DNA of 64,000 nucleotides, taken from NCBI RefSeq assembly GCF_964204645.1, contig NC_134027.1, positions 18,834,485-18,898,484 of the forward strand, given 5' to 3'. This DNA comes from Tubulanus polymorphus (lineage: Eukaryota > Nemertea > Palaeonemertea > Tubulaniformes > Tubulanidae). The notes beneath the pieces were generated by a model that saw nothing but the letters and a program-made list of their open reading frames with translations, searched no databases and was not told the DNA's origin. Position 1 is the stretch's first letter; the number at the start of each line of letters is the position of its first letter. Below are positions 30,465 to 41,602 of the stretch, one piece after another. Both the position numbers and the translations under genes were made by a program.

Positions 30465-32013
30465 TATTTAGATTTACCTGCCCAATGTGGTGTAAACCTA
30501 AATCTTGCACAAGCCCCTTTGAAATGAACGTATGTGTCGAACCATCGTCAAACATTATGTGAGCGGTGGAAAAATTTCCATTCTCACTGCAAACATCGGC
30601 AATAGCAGTTTTTAACAATATACATTTTGACTGTTCACAGGACTGAGACGTAGCTATACACTGATTACTAGAATTGCCTGAATTAGTTACGTTCTCCCGA
30701 CTATTAAACTCTTCGGAATGGTTCTTAAACAATGGAGCTAATTTATTTCCAAAAGGAGCGACAGATGAATTATTCGATTGTGAACCGGAACACGTGTTAA
30801 AACGTTCATTGCAAATACTAGTGTGATGTTTTTTCATACATTTCAAACATCGTTTAGGCGATCTACATTTTACGGCTTTATGATTATACCTCAAGCAATT
30901 ATTACACAAACATTTCTTTGCTATTACGTCTAATCTCGATTGAAGATCTTTGACCACAGGACAATCTGTCGAATAATGACCATTCATACAATAAGAACAT
31001 TTTATTGAATACCTATTTCTACCCTGTTGCCTATTACCGTTAACACCGTTGCCTGAACATAATAACTGGGTAGCAGTACCGTAATCGGGCGTTCCATCTG
31101 ACTGATCGATTGTCATGCATGATTCCATTATTTTTACGTCCCTCAAAATAAAAGTCCTAAGATCATTGATATCCCATTCACAATCCCCATGTGTTTTTGC
31201 TAAATCTCGTTTTATTTCTACTGGTAACTTTTTCATCAAAATGGGAACGAGAATAGTTCCGTTGGAATCGGGTTTCTTATTCAAAGATTCAAGAGTGCGA
31301 ATGTGAGATTCAATTGTGTCGTAAAATCGACGCATAGATTTAACCGTATAATTTGGTCTTTGAATATCTATTAAAGTTTCAATGATATTTTCTACGATCT
31401 TATGAGGACGACCGAAGCGATCAGTCAGCAGATCTACTGCCGTTTGATAATTTTCATGAATTAAAGGAAGGCCGTCGATCGTTAACTTCGCATCACCGAA
31501 CAGAACACTTTTTAGGTGCGAAAATTTTTGAATGTTATTCAAATTGGTATTGTTGTGAACGCAGGATTCGTACAGGTCCCAAAAAGTTTTCCATTCTAGG
31601 ACATTCCCGCCAAATTTCATCAACTGAATTTTCCGTAACTTTATCGAATATTTCATAGAACTTTGTTCTGAGGTTTTTTGAAAGTTCTCACCGCTACGCG
31701 ACTGAAACGATAACTCTTTAACCGCCAGATCCATCTCATATATCGCACTAGATAAATTCGAATTATATTCGTCGCTCTCAATTATGAAAGATTCGAGCGA
31801 ATACTCCTTTTTGAATTCTGCGTAATTCACAATTTTCTGAACGATTTCTTCTAATTGTTTAATCTTGCGTCGTAAATTCAGTAGGGTCGAATTAGATTTA
31901 ATGATGTTACCTTTACTAATGTAAAATTCGCATTCTCGCAATAACGTTGTGCACCGACCTCTGTGTCCTCTACGGATATTTTTCTCCTTTTCGACGTCGA
32001 ATTCTGTCGCCAT
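30400..32013 (-). CDS. Inner BEL gag with DUF1759 capsid, zinc knuckles and protease start
   Basis: 537 residues from ATG 32013. The capsid part has IQLMKFGGNVLEWKTFWDLY (about 31640-31570) and FSHLKSVLFGDAKLTIDGL. Cys/His knuckles follow (CSYCMNGHYSTDC, then CLCNNCLRYNHKAVKC and CLKCMKKHHTSIC). Near 30555-30530 lies the protease active site MFDDGSTHTFI, with D-G-S as in BEL/Pao. The frame ends soon after because of a frameshift into 30464-30081. Open over its whole gag length, unlike the outer BEL. Confidence 0.85.
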   Translation of the reverse strand: MATEFDVEKEKNIRRGHRGRCTTLLRECEFYISKGNIIKSNSTLLNLRRKIKQLEEIVQKIVNYAEFKKEYSLESFIIESDEYNSNLSSAIYEMDLAVKELSFQSRSGENFQKTSEQSSMKYSIKLRKIQLMKFGGNVLEWKTFWDLYESCVHNNTNLNNIQKFSHLKSVLFGDAKLTIDGLPLIHENYQTAVDLLTDRFGRPHKIVENIIETLIDIQRPNYTVKSMRRFYDTIESHIRTLESLNKKPDSNGTILVPILMKKLPVEIKRDLAKTHGDCEWDINDLRTFILRDVKIMESCMTIDQSDGTPDYGTATQLLCSGNGVNGNRQQGRNRYSIKCSYCMNGHYSTDCPVVKDLQSRLDVIAKKCLCNNCLRYNHKAVKCRSPKRCLKCMKKHHTSICNERFNTCSGSQSNNSSVAPFGNKLAPLFKNHSEEFNSRENVTNSGNSSNQCIATSQSCEQSKCILLKTAIADVCSENGNFSTAHIMFDDGSTHTFISKGLVQDLGLHHIGQVNLNIAIFGSNERKCRILDKVRSYV

Positions 32014-32136
32014 GTTGACAAATTTCAATTTTCTGAATTCTTCGAATTTGTTGAATTAACTCTTCGTCTTCTTCTAACGTTTAACGATTAACTGGTAGCA
32101 TTTCTCACTTCTCGCGGTTCGAGGGACCAAAATGTG

Positions 32137-32353
32137 TTGACGGACTTGTATTTCCTCGGTTCCTGACGAAAAGCAACTCAACAAACACACGTTCGAACTA
32201 TATGACATTTCCGTTCATTACTCCCCAAAATCTCAAATTCACATGATATGATATGTTCACGTAACCATGAAACTCGTACAGTGACAACTTGTATTCATAA
32301 GATATTCACAATACAACATGGACATAATACATCAATACTAACAGTACTGTATT
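32137..32353 (-). repeat. Inner BEL 5' LTR
   Basis: 217 bases, the partner of 26815-27053. It is followed on the left by a primer-binding site (complement of about 32112-32130) and the gag leader. Confidence 0.85.
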
Positions 32354-32440
32354 CAGTCACGACAGACATAGGTGTAGCTTCTTCGACGAATAGTTTCAAC
32401 TTTTGTCTCCAACGATATGGGACAATCCGAAAGAAACCAA
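32354..32440 (-). other. Outer BEL leader and gag start codon
   Basis: Short piece of the outer BEL between the inner 5' LTR and the outer 5' LTR. On the - strand it holds the primer-binding site, about 60 bases of leader and ATG at 32369-32367 followed by four codons before the inner insertion. Confidence 0.65.
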
Positions 32441-32946
32441 ACGAACAAACAACCAACCGTTAGTTAACGGACTTGTTTTAATTTTAAGCGTCGATAATCG
32501 AAAAGTCGTTGACTACAAATTACAAAAAGCAGCAATAATAAGTATTTCATTACAAAATAGTTACATTACTTTAAAGACAAGTGCCTATTTACGGCAAATT
32601 ATAGCACATTAAATTTACTAACTAGACCAAATTTTAGGCCAAACTACGCCAAATACCAAGTAAATGAAATGGCACATGAAGCTCACATTTACGTCATGAA
32701 AATTAGAATTCATCATACAGAAATGAGAGATTTAACAAATTTGCGAAACTTACAACTATATCCGCTGTTACCAGTAAAATGAGTACTTCTCAACTACCAA
32801 CCTACGTGTGTACTACCACAAAACTGTGCGTAGGGCACGAAGTAAATTCAGTAATAAATCGGTGACCGAATAGAGGATTAAACTCGACACCCGAATGCAA
32901 AATTCACAAACCCCAGCGACACAAAACCCAGCGGTCTGGAAACAGC
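32441..32946 (-). repeat. Outer BEL 5' LTR (506 bp)
   Basis: Partner of 20848-21363. It differs by several short indels in A-runs and a few substitutions, so the outer BEL is clearly older than the Gypsy at 1220. Confidence 0.9.
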
Positions 32947-33204
32947 TATATCAATTGGTGTGCTAGGTTTAAGTTCAAAATTCAATATAAAAAGTAATAA
33001 AGAAAAAACTAAATCTAATAATAAAGCAGCAAAGCAGTGATAACGGGTTTTCTGCACAGTTTTAGAATCCCGTTCAATGGCTAATAAGCCCGGTTAATTA
33101 GTAATCAATTTTATAAGAGGAAGGTCGACAAAAAGTCAATTAGACAAACTTGAAACCATGGAAAACTGGACCAGATGGACCTGTTTGACTCTGGAAAATC
33201 GACT

Positions 33205-33475
33205 GTTCGGCCATAATTACTCTTTATGATTTTGACAAAGCATTTGATAAGGTACAACATCAGCCATTACATAAATTTAAGGAAACAGTATCAATAATAG
33301 GTCGCTCTAATGGCTCAGCAGTTATCTCTGAACGAAAACATGTGGCCGAAATCAACGGAACGCCACATCTTGGAATAAGTCGGTCTAACTAGTGGAGTCA
33401 CGCAAGGTAGTATCTTAAGTAGTCTTCTCTTTAATGTACTGATAAAGGACATACACAGTAATCTAAAATGTACCG
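33205..33475 (+). pseudogene. LINE reverse-transcriptase fragment
   Basis: Contains YDFDKAFDKVQHQPLHK (RT motif A) and, about 130 bases on, SGVTQGSILSSLLFNVLIKD (motif B). Stops and frame changes lie between. It is truncated on both sides. The clade cannot be fixed from this much. Confidence 0.7.
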
Positions 33476-33591
33476 GAACGAATAAATTTCCAAAACGACC
33501 TTAACACGCTTTGTTCCGTACATGGCCAGAAACAAGGAAGATGGGCTTCAATCTGAAAGGCATGATATGGATATTGGACACGAAAGAAAAC

Positions 33592-34349
33592 TGTAGTAAA
33601 ATTTCCGGTTTCGCCAAATTTTGGCGCTTATTTCAAATCACCTTTCTCCCGGATTTCAACGCTCCGTGTTTATTGTGTATATATCCTGTTTAATGCCCTT
33701 TTTCTTTAATGCCCTAATGTCCGGTTTTTCCGGGTCCTTGTGTATTTTCTTTAACCCTTCTGGTTGGATTGTATTTATAATTATTTTGTATACCTTTCGG
33801 AGTGCGGGGGTTCGACCCTTCTAACTATTTTTCCTAGAACATATTTTTTTGCTTATGTATATAGCATTTATTTACCCTTTTTATAATAGTTTTTGTTTTG
33901 TTTTTTCTCGTGTCCGCCGCGACCTTTTGTAGCTGGAACCTCGAAATCACGTGGCACGCGTGACCAATGTTCCAGCCAATGAGAGCGCGGGGGGACAATC
34001 GCGCTCTATAAAAGGCGAGCGGCGCGCGAGATTCAACAACAAACCGTTCACTCGGACTGTCCGGGCTACTTCAAGCGCCGCCAGAATAGGACGCTAAGTC
34101 GATATCAGTTACGCTTTCCAGCTAAGTCAAAATGTAAGAACCGTCGTCCGCGTGATCCCGTGTCCACCTCTGGACACCGCGTATGCTCGCCTTGCGATAG
34201 AACATGTAAATTATCCCCGGGTTCATTGCTTATTGATGTCCGGCCTGCGATCGACGTTGTCCCCGGCGGACATGGTTGTCCCCGGAACCCGCGGATTCGT
34301 TGTCCGGGAGCCTAGTGTAAATAGTCATAGTATAGTTTAGTTTATTTTT
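33592..34349 (+). repeat. LTR of second Gypsy family, copy A, 5' part
   Basis: Starts TGTAGTAAAATTTCCGG, like the LTR at 47599 (TGTAGTGAAAATTTCCGG). It has a promoter TCTATAAAAGGCG at about 34010-34023, with a transcription start likely about 30 bases further on, and the string AAAATGTAAGAACC shared with the other LTR. A LINE interrupts it near 34350. The rest of the LTR is at 35591-35680. Confidence 0.75.
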
Positions 34350-35590
34350 CATAATAGATTGATTGATACAAAGATGTGTAATTATACAATACGATACAGT
34401 ATGAAAATATAATAACAATCAATCATTGTAGCAATAGATTATGCGAGGAATTAGGGAAAGCCAAAGTTGGCTTAAACTAGTCCTAATCCCTCGTCCATTC
34501 ACTCCCACATGCACACCCTCATTCACTCTCATGTGCACACGTTTCCAAACAAATGGTTACATACATACATTCAAAATGGAAGAACAAGCTAGTAGCACGC
34601 AAAGGGTATCAATCAATATCTAGAACTAAGGAAATGATGAAGACTATTTTTAAAAGCTGATGGAGATTGAGGGCATTTAAGGCTTGTGCTTAAACTGTTC
34701 CAGAATTTGGCCCCTTGGATTTTGACAGACTTGTATTTGTAATTGGAGTTAGCAAATGCTATATGTAGGTCCCGCGGCCTGCGAGTCGGCCTACATAAAT
34801 ATTGGTTCTAAAGTTAAAGAAATGATTGAAAATTTCAGGTAGGCGATGGCTAACCTGTTGGAAGACAGAATAACCAATTTGGAATTTGTAGATATCTTCC
34901 AGTTTTTGTAGTTTGCGAAATATTGGAGAGGTGTGTTCAAGCCAATAAGATTGAGTAATGGTTCTAAGGGCCCTTTTTGTAGTTTAAATCAAGGTTGTAA
35001 ATATGATGTACAGGCGTTACCCCAAACAAGATTTGCATTCTGCAAATGCGAGTGGACCAAACAATGATAGAGATTTTTGAGAATATCGAATGGCAGGAAG
35101 TTTTTGAGTCTATTGATTATTCCAATCCCCCGAGAAACCTTTTTACAGACAGACGATATATGATCTTTCCATGTTAAATTACGATAGAAAATTACACCTA
35201 AAAATTTCGCACTATCAACACGATTAATGATTTTATCTTCAAGAAAGATATTAAGTCCTAGGTGGCCCCTATTGCCAAATACCATATACTGAGTTTTATC
35301 TATATTAACAGATAATCTATTGGCTCTAAACCACTGTAATAAATTTGATAGTTCCGAATTTGATGTATGCTCTAATTTTTTTTTGGGTCTCGATCACTGT
35401 AAAAAAGTTGCTGTCATCTGCAAATAGTATTGATTGTAAAGGCTTACAAGAGGATGGACAGTCATTGATATAAATAAGAAACAGCGGGGGATCTAAAATA
35501 GACCCCTGTGGGACTTCGGGAGTAATAATTTTGTGGTTAGATAAACAATTATTAAACTTTACAGCTTGATGTAGAACGACTGTGATCATA
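34350..35590 (-). mobile_element. 5'-truncated LINE inserted in the LTR
   Basis: On the - strand the RT palm reads VPQGSILDPPLFLIYIND and the catalytic part ILFADDSNFF (35589-35326). This is followed by SAKFLGVIFYRNLTWKDHI (35285-34989), then a degraded C-terminus to about 34600. The 3' end has ATTGATTG-type repeats (34350-34430). Everything 5' of RT motif B is missing, as usual for aborted target-primed insertion. Possible imperfect target duplication CATAATA / CATATAATA. CR1/L2-like by motif style, not certain. Confidence 0.8.
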
Positions 35591-35680
35591 TAATAATAAT
35601 GTATATTTAGAAATTATCACGAGGTACAACGCCGGATTTAATCCGTCTGCAAAATAAATGTACACACAGTTACTATTTCA
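35591..35680 (+). repeat. LTR of second Gypsy family, copy A, 3' part
   Basis: Has AATAAA at about 35653 and ends TACTATTTCA, which parallels the ATACTCATTTCA end of the LTR at 48497. With the first part it gives an LTR of about 850 bases, close to the 899 bases of the other. Confidence 0.55.
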
Positions 35681-35819
35681 AATTAAGAATGCCGTTTTTG
35701 AGTTGTCGTGGACGTTTGGAGTGAGGAAGAGAGTTAGAGTCATAACTTTTTAGGGCACGAGGAATCCGGTCAGTTGAGGAGAGGCCGGAGTCACGCTACC
35801 GACATTTTATCCGGCAGAG

Positions 35820-36560
35820 GGTTCCAGCTGAATTACTTCAAGAGGAGGACGAGTGGACCCGGACGTACCCGCCAACGGTGAAGAGGCACGAAATAGGGGA
35901 CGACGAGATGACGGACAATTCTAAAGAGACGACCGAAATGGACGGAGAGGCTGAGTTTACGGTGACCAGCCTTCCTCAAGGTGGAGACGGACCCGAACAC
36001 GAAGACGACTTGTCATCGGACGACGAGGAGATGGGCATCGCGATCGTAGAAAACGATGAGGTCGACGATCATCCCGAGTGAGGAGATGGATCCCACGTGC
36101 AGTTTAGACTTCCGGCAAGTGCGCCACGAGCGAGAAGACCGGAACCATGTCGACCAGAAACGGTGCCAGATAGATACGATGGAAATGCGAGCTGGACAGA
36201 CTTCGAGGTCCACATCGAGTCCGTGGCCAGTCTGAACCGAAGCGACGACGATGAAAAAGCGACATATCTCACCGTCAGCCTCAAGGGCAAGGCCCAACAA
36301 GTTTTGCGGGAACTGACAGTCGAAGAGCGCGAAGATTTTTGAAAGCCTGTGTTCAGCGTTGCGGTTGAGATTTCAAGTCCGAGAGGAGCTATATACGGCC
36401 GAACTCAGAGCCAGAATCAGAAAGCCAGGCGAGAGTCTCCCGGAGCTGGAGACAGCGTTCGGGAAACGACAACGCTCCGGTTCCAAGGGGCACCAAACGG
36501 AGATACTAAGCGAGATCGATCGGCCCCAACACGACCCAGTGGGCAATAATCTCGAGCAAA
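35820..36560 (+). pseudogene. Second Gypsy family, copy A: gag
   Basis: Reads in three frames: an acidic N-terminus (DDLSSDDEEMG, 35878-36081), VPDRYDGNASWTDFEVHIES and LKGKAQQVLREL (36097-36342), then LRLRFQVREELYTAELRAR and LPELETAFGKR (from about 36359). This is the usual Gypsy capsid order. Frameshifts at about 36090 and 36345. No zinc knuckle is visible, so the C-terminus is probably deleted. Confidence 0.7.
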
Positions 36561-36649
36561 GCATACACCGCTATACCAGAATCGTACCGACCTCGGCTCA
36601 AACCAACAACTCCCAGGCTACTCGGGGCCGACGGTGGCGATCTCTCTGT

Positions 36650-37180
36650 TGACGGATGAGCGACGGTTTCGTTGACGTTTGGACAACGGAAGTTTCGGAT
36701 GAGTATTATCGACGCGGGCATCGGAGAAGATGGAATTCTCGGCATGGATTTCTTGAAGAGAACTAACTCATTCCTCGACTTCGGAAATTCACTTCTCATC
36801 TGGGAAAACGAAGAGATTGTCCTCTATCCGAAGAGATTAATCGAACCCGATTCCTCGCGAGAACACTGGACAGCGTAGAGATACCCCCACGTCACCAAGC
36901 TACAATTCCTGTAACCGTTTCGGGCGATCGAGGGATACCGATGCTAGGCGTCGTCGAGGGAACTTCCAGATATGAGGGCGGTGACTTGGCAATTGCCAGA
37001 AGGTTAATCGACACCAGAACTGGGGACACAGCAAATTGTCTGCGTCTCATGAACTTGGGAGTTGAATCAATTGTTCTCCCTGGATCGACAGTGCTTGGTC
37101 GACTAACCGCTGTTTCAACAATCCGCTCGATGGACTTAAATACAGAAAACACTTGTCCAGGAGACGGAGACCCTTAGACA
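36650..37180 (+). pseudogene. Second Gypsy family, copy A: protease region
   Basis: 36672-36878 carries DGILGMDFLKR, the C-terminal Gypsy protease motif. 36941-37177 carries the linker before RT (NLGVESIVLPGSTVLGRL). The DTG active site is not present, in line with the deletion after gag. Confidence 0.65.
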
Positions 37181-37195
37181 AGCGTCCCCGGTCAC

Positions 37196-38500
37196 GTGCA
37201 ACAACTGTACGAAACCAGCATCGAACATTTGAACCTGACGGAGGTCACGCGGCTTGCGGAGCTTTTAACTAAGCACTCGAACGCTTTCTCCAGGACTGAC
37301 GAGGACCTGGGAAAAACGGACCTCGTGCAACACGAAGTAAATACAGGGTACCACGCGCCAATAAGACAACCACCCAGGCTACCGCCACTCAGTAAACGGA
37401 AGGAGACCGAAGACTTGGTACAGGACATGTACCGGCGAGGCGGGCCCCGTTCCCCATGGTCCTCTGCGGTCCTAGTGACTAAGAAAGACGAAAGCACGCA
37501 GTTTTGTGTAGACTACAGGCGTCTAAACGACGTGACTACGATTGAAAGCGTCACCATCCCCAACATTAATCGGTCGCTAGAATGTCTAGGTGGAGCCATG
37601 TGGTTTAGTACCCTAGATTTGAACTCCGAATACTGGCGGGTTGAACTGAATGAAAGTGCCAAGGAGAAATCCGCTTTCAGCACCCAGAGTGGCCTGTGGC
37701 AGTTTACCGTTTTACCGTTTGGTATGTCCGGAGCTCCTGGAACGTTCGAACGACTTATGGAAATGGTACTTGTCGGTCTACAGTGGGAGGTCTGTCTAAT
37801 TTACTTAGACGATATATTGATATTCAGCAACACCGTAGATGAGATGATCGAAAGGCTGGACTTAGTCCTCGCCAAATTGGAAGAAGCGGGGCTCAAATTG
37901 AAACCTCAGAAATGCTCCCTGTTTCAACAGTCGGTGGCCTTCCTCGGTCACGTAGTCAGCGCAGCCAACACCCTCCAACGTTAGAGAAGTCCAAAGTTTT
38001 CTCGGTCTCGCCACCTACTATCGACGATTCGTCCCGGGGTTTGCAAAAATAGCCAGCAGCCTTCATCATCTGACCGCCAAAGACCAGAAATTCGTTTGGA
38101 CGGAGGAACACGAGTCGGCGTTTCGCAATCTGAAACACAGGTTGACTAGCGCACCTATCCTAGCCTACCCGAATGCTATTGACCCTAATGTCCTAGACTG
38201 CGACGCGAGTGCTTTTAATATTGGCGGCGTTTTGAGCCAAGTACAGGAGGGCGAGGAAAGACCAATTGCCTACGGAAGTTGGACGCTAAATAGGGCCAAA
38301 CAGAACTACTGCGTAACACGTAGGGAGTTGCTGGCCGTAGTATACTTCGTTAAGTACTACAAACACTTCCTGACCGGCCAGACTTTCCTGAAACGAACCG
38401 ACCATAGCGCCCTCCGGTGGCTGATGAGCCTCAAGGAGCCCGAAGGACAAATTGCTCGCTGGCTGGAGTCTTTATCGTCATTCCAATTACAAATCTAATA
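37196..38500 (+). pseudogene. Second Gypsy family, copy A: reverse transcriptase and RNase H
   Basis: RT frame 37196-37984 has SPWSSAVLVTKKDESTQFCVDYR, LDLNSEYWRVELN, LPFGMSGAPGTFERLM and the catalytic YLDD at 37802-37813. A short deletion or frame change at 37984 leads to FLGLATYYRRF, then RNase H 38142-38498 (VLDCDASAFNIGGVLSQ, TDHSALRWLMSL). The catalytic residues remain but the frames are broken. Confidence 0.85.
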
Positions 38501-39985
38501 CCGCAAGGGAACACAGCACGGAAACGCTGACGGACTGCCACGCATTCCCTGTCGTCAGTGCGACAAAATTGGCTACCTCACGTGGTCCAGCACACGGAGG
38601 ACGCGGTTCGGACGACGAATCGATAGACACCGAACTACACGTTGCAGCTCGTTCGCCGCAACGTCGGCATATCCGAGTGACTAACTCGACATTCGGCGAA
38701 ATCCCCGAGCCTTGGGACCTGACAGAGCTGAAAACGACGAGGATCTGGGGTGGCTCATTGAACTTCAGCGCGAATGAAAACCAAGACCTCATTGGCAAGA
38801 CGTATCACCAAAAAGCACTCAAGCGAAACGCTATTGGTCCGAGTGGGACTTACTTCAGATCAAGGATGACATACTTTTCCGCGAGTGTAGACCTCACCGA
38901 GCTGGGTTTTCCCAACTAGTTGTCCCCCCACCATTCCGCCGGACCGTATTCAACCAACTTCATTCTGGCAGCGTCGGGGGTCACCAAGGAATCGAGAAAA
39001 CGCTGTCCAAGGTGCAGCAACGGTACTCCTGGCCAGAGATGCGTGACGACATCGATCTGTGGGTAAAACAATGCGAGGTGTGTCCCAGGAAGAAACCGCC
39101 ACCGAAAAGATATCAGGCGGAATTGCAGTCGTACAATGTTGGATCCCCCATATGGAAAGAGTAGCGGTCGATATCATGGGCCCTCTGCAGGAAACCACGG
39201 CAGGGAACCAATACATCATAGTCATAACTGACTACTTCACAAAATGGGTGGAATGTTACGCTGTACCGGACATCGAGGCCAAGACGGTAGCTGACAAGCT
39301 TGTGACCGAATTCTTTAGTCGTTTCGGAGTGCCGAGGGAGCAACACTCAGACCAAGGCTCGAACTTCCAGTCCCACCTTTTCCGCGAAATTTGTACCCTG
39401 CTGGGGATGCATCAAACCAGGTGCAGCCCCTACCGTCCACAAAGCGACGGCATGGTGGAACGTTTCAATCAGAGCCTTAAAGCAATGTTGTCCCTAACAA
39501 CGACTGACGACCTTTTTGATTGGGACTTACAACTTCCCTTCGTCTCGATGGCTTATCGTTCGGCCCGTCACACCACTACGAAAGCGTCGCCGAACTACCT
39601 GATGCTTCTGAGAGAGATCGATCTACCCTTAGAGACTTGATCGTCGGACTCCCTCCGATCGGTATCCATCGATAAACGACTACACTGCCAGCGTACGAAC
39701 CCGAATGGAAACGGCACACAGAGATGCTCGGAAGGCGCTCCTGAAGAACACATCGCGACAGAAAGCACTTTACGACCAAAAACGGCACGGGAAACCCTAC
39801 AACGCTAGCGATCGGGTTTGGCTCTACCACCCCAATTGACGGACGGAAATCCAACCCGCAAACTCCAGTTGAACTGGACCGGGCCGTATACCGTAATGAA
39901 ACGACTCAGACGCCCTGTATGAGGTCATGACAAGCTGTCCAGCGCTCCAAAGATCGTGCACTTTGATCGACTAAAACCGTAGTTA
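38501..39985 (+). pseudogene. Second Gypsy family, copy A: integrase
   Basis: The zinc module LHSGSVGGHQGIEKT ... CEVCPRKK lies at about 38960-39095. The core 39059-39640 has VDIMGPL, HSDQGSNFQSH and SDGMVERFNQSL, giving the D-D-E triad. The C-terminal part, about 39770-39985, reads RQKALYDQKRHGKPYNASDRVWLYHP, a GPYT module and KIVHFDRLKP. There are frame changes at about 39120, 39640 and 39840. No chromodomain follows, unlike the Gypsy at 1220. Confidence 0.85.
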
Positions 39986-40179
39986 GGAGTGCAATACCGA
40001 TCTCTACTGACAGTCGTGCCCGAAACAGACGAAATGACGATGACAGACGATAGAGAGGCTAGACGTAAACTCAGCGGCCGTACCTGCCCAAAACGCCAAC
40101 GCCCAGATTATCTCTACTTGTAGGCGCTGTCCACTGGCTGAATAGCAAAGTACACGTCACTCAATCGCTCTTGTCTTTT

Positions 40180-40194
40180 TTTTTTATTTTGCAG
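40180..40194 (+). promoter_or_regulatory. Candidate 3' splice acceptor before the third gene (copy A)
   Basis: A run of T ending TTTATTTTGCAG at 40194, directly before the third-gene reading frame. Copy B has a matching TTGTCTTTTAG at 46290 in the same position. It suggests that the third gene is translated from a spliced mRNA. Confidence 0.55.
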
Positions 40195-40249
40195 GTCATG
40201 GAATTTTAAATGTCGTGGTTGTCGGGACAGTTTTCGGTCTGAAGAAAAC

Positions 40250-40978
40250 GGGTACTTCTAAAGTACGAAACTACGAAATTAAGAAATATGAAACGAAATT
40301 ACGAAATGCTAAAGTACGAAACGAAATACTATACGAAATGCTAAACTACGAAACGAAATGGTCATTTTTTCGCGGGTCCTGCTAAAGTATAAAATGTAAT
40401 ACGAAACGAAAATTTTGTAATTTTTTGCGCTATAGCAGCGGATTCGTGGAGCTGGCTTAAACATGCTCACCCGGTCTAGTGTGGCAGGGTTCCGTGCCGC
40501 GACTGAGGTTAGCGATCCCATCAGGGAGAATGATCTGCGCATGCTCATATACAACTAGAAGGTAGCGATTAATAATTTACGGGTTAGAGAATGAAGTGTG
40601 CCTTAAAATATATCCTCCAGTGTTTAGGCTAAAAAATTGATACCTCGTTTCTCCTCTGCTGAGGAGCTTAAAAGTTGAACCGACCGGCCGCTAATCTACC
40701 CTGTACATAAATTTTTTCTGAGCTAAATGATCGATACTAGACAGGTTCAGATATGTCGGCCCGTGTCCAAGAACGGGATAATCCTGTACAATGTAACTTT
40801 CTTGTGGTAGAGCACGATATAGCGTTATAACGAGCTTTGACCATAGTATGGGCGTGTGTTTGAAATGTGACTATTTTGTTTCGTATTTCGGTTCGTATTT
40901 TAGCACTACTGGCAAAAAATTTCCATTTCGTAATTTTGTAGTTTCGTAATTTCGTAATTTCGTACTTTAGCAGGACCC
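40250..40978. mobile_element. 729-bp non-autonomous element with 9-bp target duplication (MULE-like)
   Basis: Flanked by GAAGAAAAC on both sides (40241-40249 and 40979-40987). The left end GGGTACTTCTAAAGTACGAA and the inverted right end GGGTCCTGCTAAAGTACGAA form terminal inverted repeats, followed by arrays of TACGAAA and ACGAAAT motifs. An internal copy of the terminus (GGGTCCTGCTAAAGTA) lies at 40375-40390. No ORF. Nine-base duplication and tandem-structured ends suggest a Mutator-like origin. Confidence 0.75.
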
Positions 40979-41602
40979 GAAGAAAACCTCAAAGTCATGA
41001 GCAAAAGTGCGAAGCAGTGACGCACGATGGCGTTAAATACAAATGTAAGAAGTGCGGTCGAGTCAGCGACCGAGGCGACCGGAACGGCCCACTAGTCCGG
41101 GTGTCCACTAGTCCGCGGGGCCACTAGTCCGCGGGTCCACTAGTCCGCGGGTCCATTAGTCCGCGGGTCCATTAGTCCGCGGGTCATTTATCCTTGTCAA
41201 TATTTTCAATCCACGCCCGATAGGCCACGCAAAATTGATTTCTTGGTTCTCATTATTTATAAAATGTACCCTCCTCACTTTCCTGAAATTTAGATAAAAA
41301 AGTTTGAACTGGTTCATATTCAAATAAAAAGACTCCTCCCCGTGGTGTCAATGTCGAAAAGTGGAGTCTATACTAAAATATTAAAAAAGACTAGCCCTCC
41401 CTCGTCAACTTTTTTCAATGTCTCTGATGAGAACCAAGCAATTAATTTTGTATGGCTCAAGGCCATATTTTATATAACTTATAAGGAAAGTCGCCTATTG
41501 GCCATACGGTGTCTCTGGATGTCTCGATCCTATCGTGGGAAAGTGGCCTGTAATAATTTCTCACTCAGTAGTATTGTAACACCCGGCATAAACTGATGAA
41601 CA

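Larger units (their letters stand above)
26815..32353 (-). mobile_element. Inner BEL/Pao retrotransposon nested in the outer BEL gag
   Basis: 5.5 kb on the - strand. LTRs 26815-27053 and 32137-32353 share TTGACGGACTTGTATT at one end and AATACATCAATACTAACAG at the other; the left one has about 29 extra bases. The PBS beside the right LTR reads TGGTCCCTCGAACCGCGAG. No clean target duplication was found. Its insertion separates the outer gag ATG (32369-32367) from the rest of that gag. Gag is open; pol has several breaks. Confidence 0.88.
20848..32946 (-). mobile_element. Outer BEL/Pao retrotransposon (decayed, nested host)
   Basis: LTRs 20848-21363 and 32441-32946 are about 95% alike by eye, with small indels. 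The flanking duplication is TATA (20844-20847 and 32947-32950; one-base shift ambiguity). Element runs on the - strand: gag start 32369, gag-pol pieces 26812-21614. Its gag is interrupted just after the start by a second BEL. The PBS beside the right LTR reads TGGTTTCTTTCGGATTG on the - strand. Many stops and frameshifts. Confidence 0.9.
20821..33040 (+). pseudogene. AT-rich unit B, ORF-g, split by the outer BEL element
   Basis: ATG 20821 in the AAATAAATGGATAAA context. Nine codons run to 20847, where the outer BEL is inserted. The frame resumes after the right-hand target duplication at 32951 and runs 29 codons to TGA 33038-33040, with a hydrophobic ISIGVLGLSS stretch and a Lys/Asn-rich tail. 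The exact in-frame resumption argues that this was an ORF when the BEL landed. Unknown function. Confidence 0.4.
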
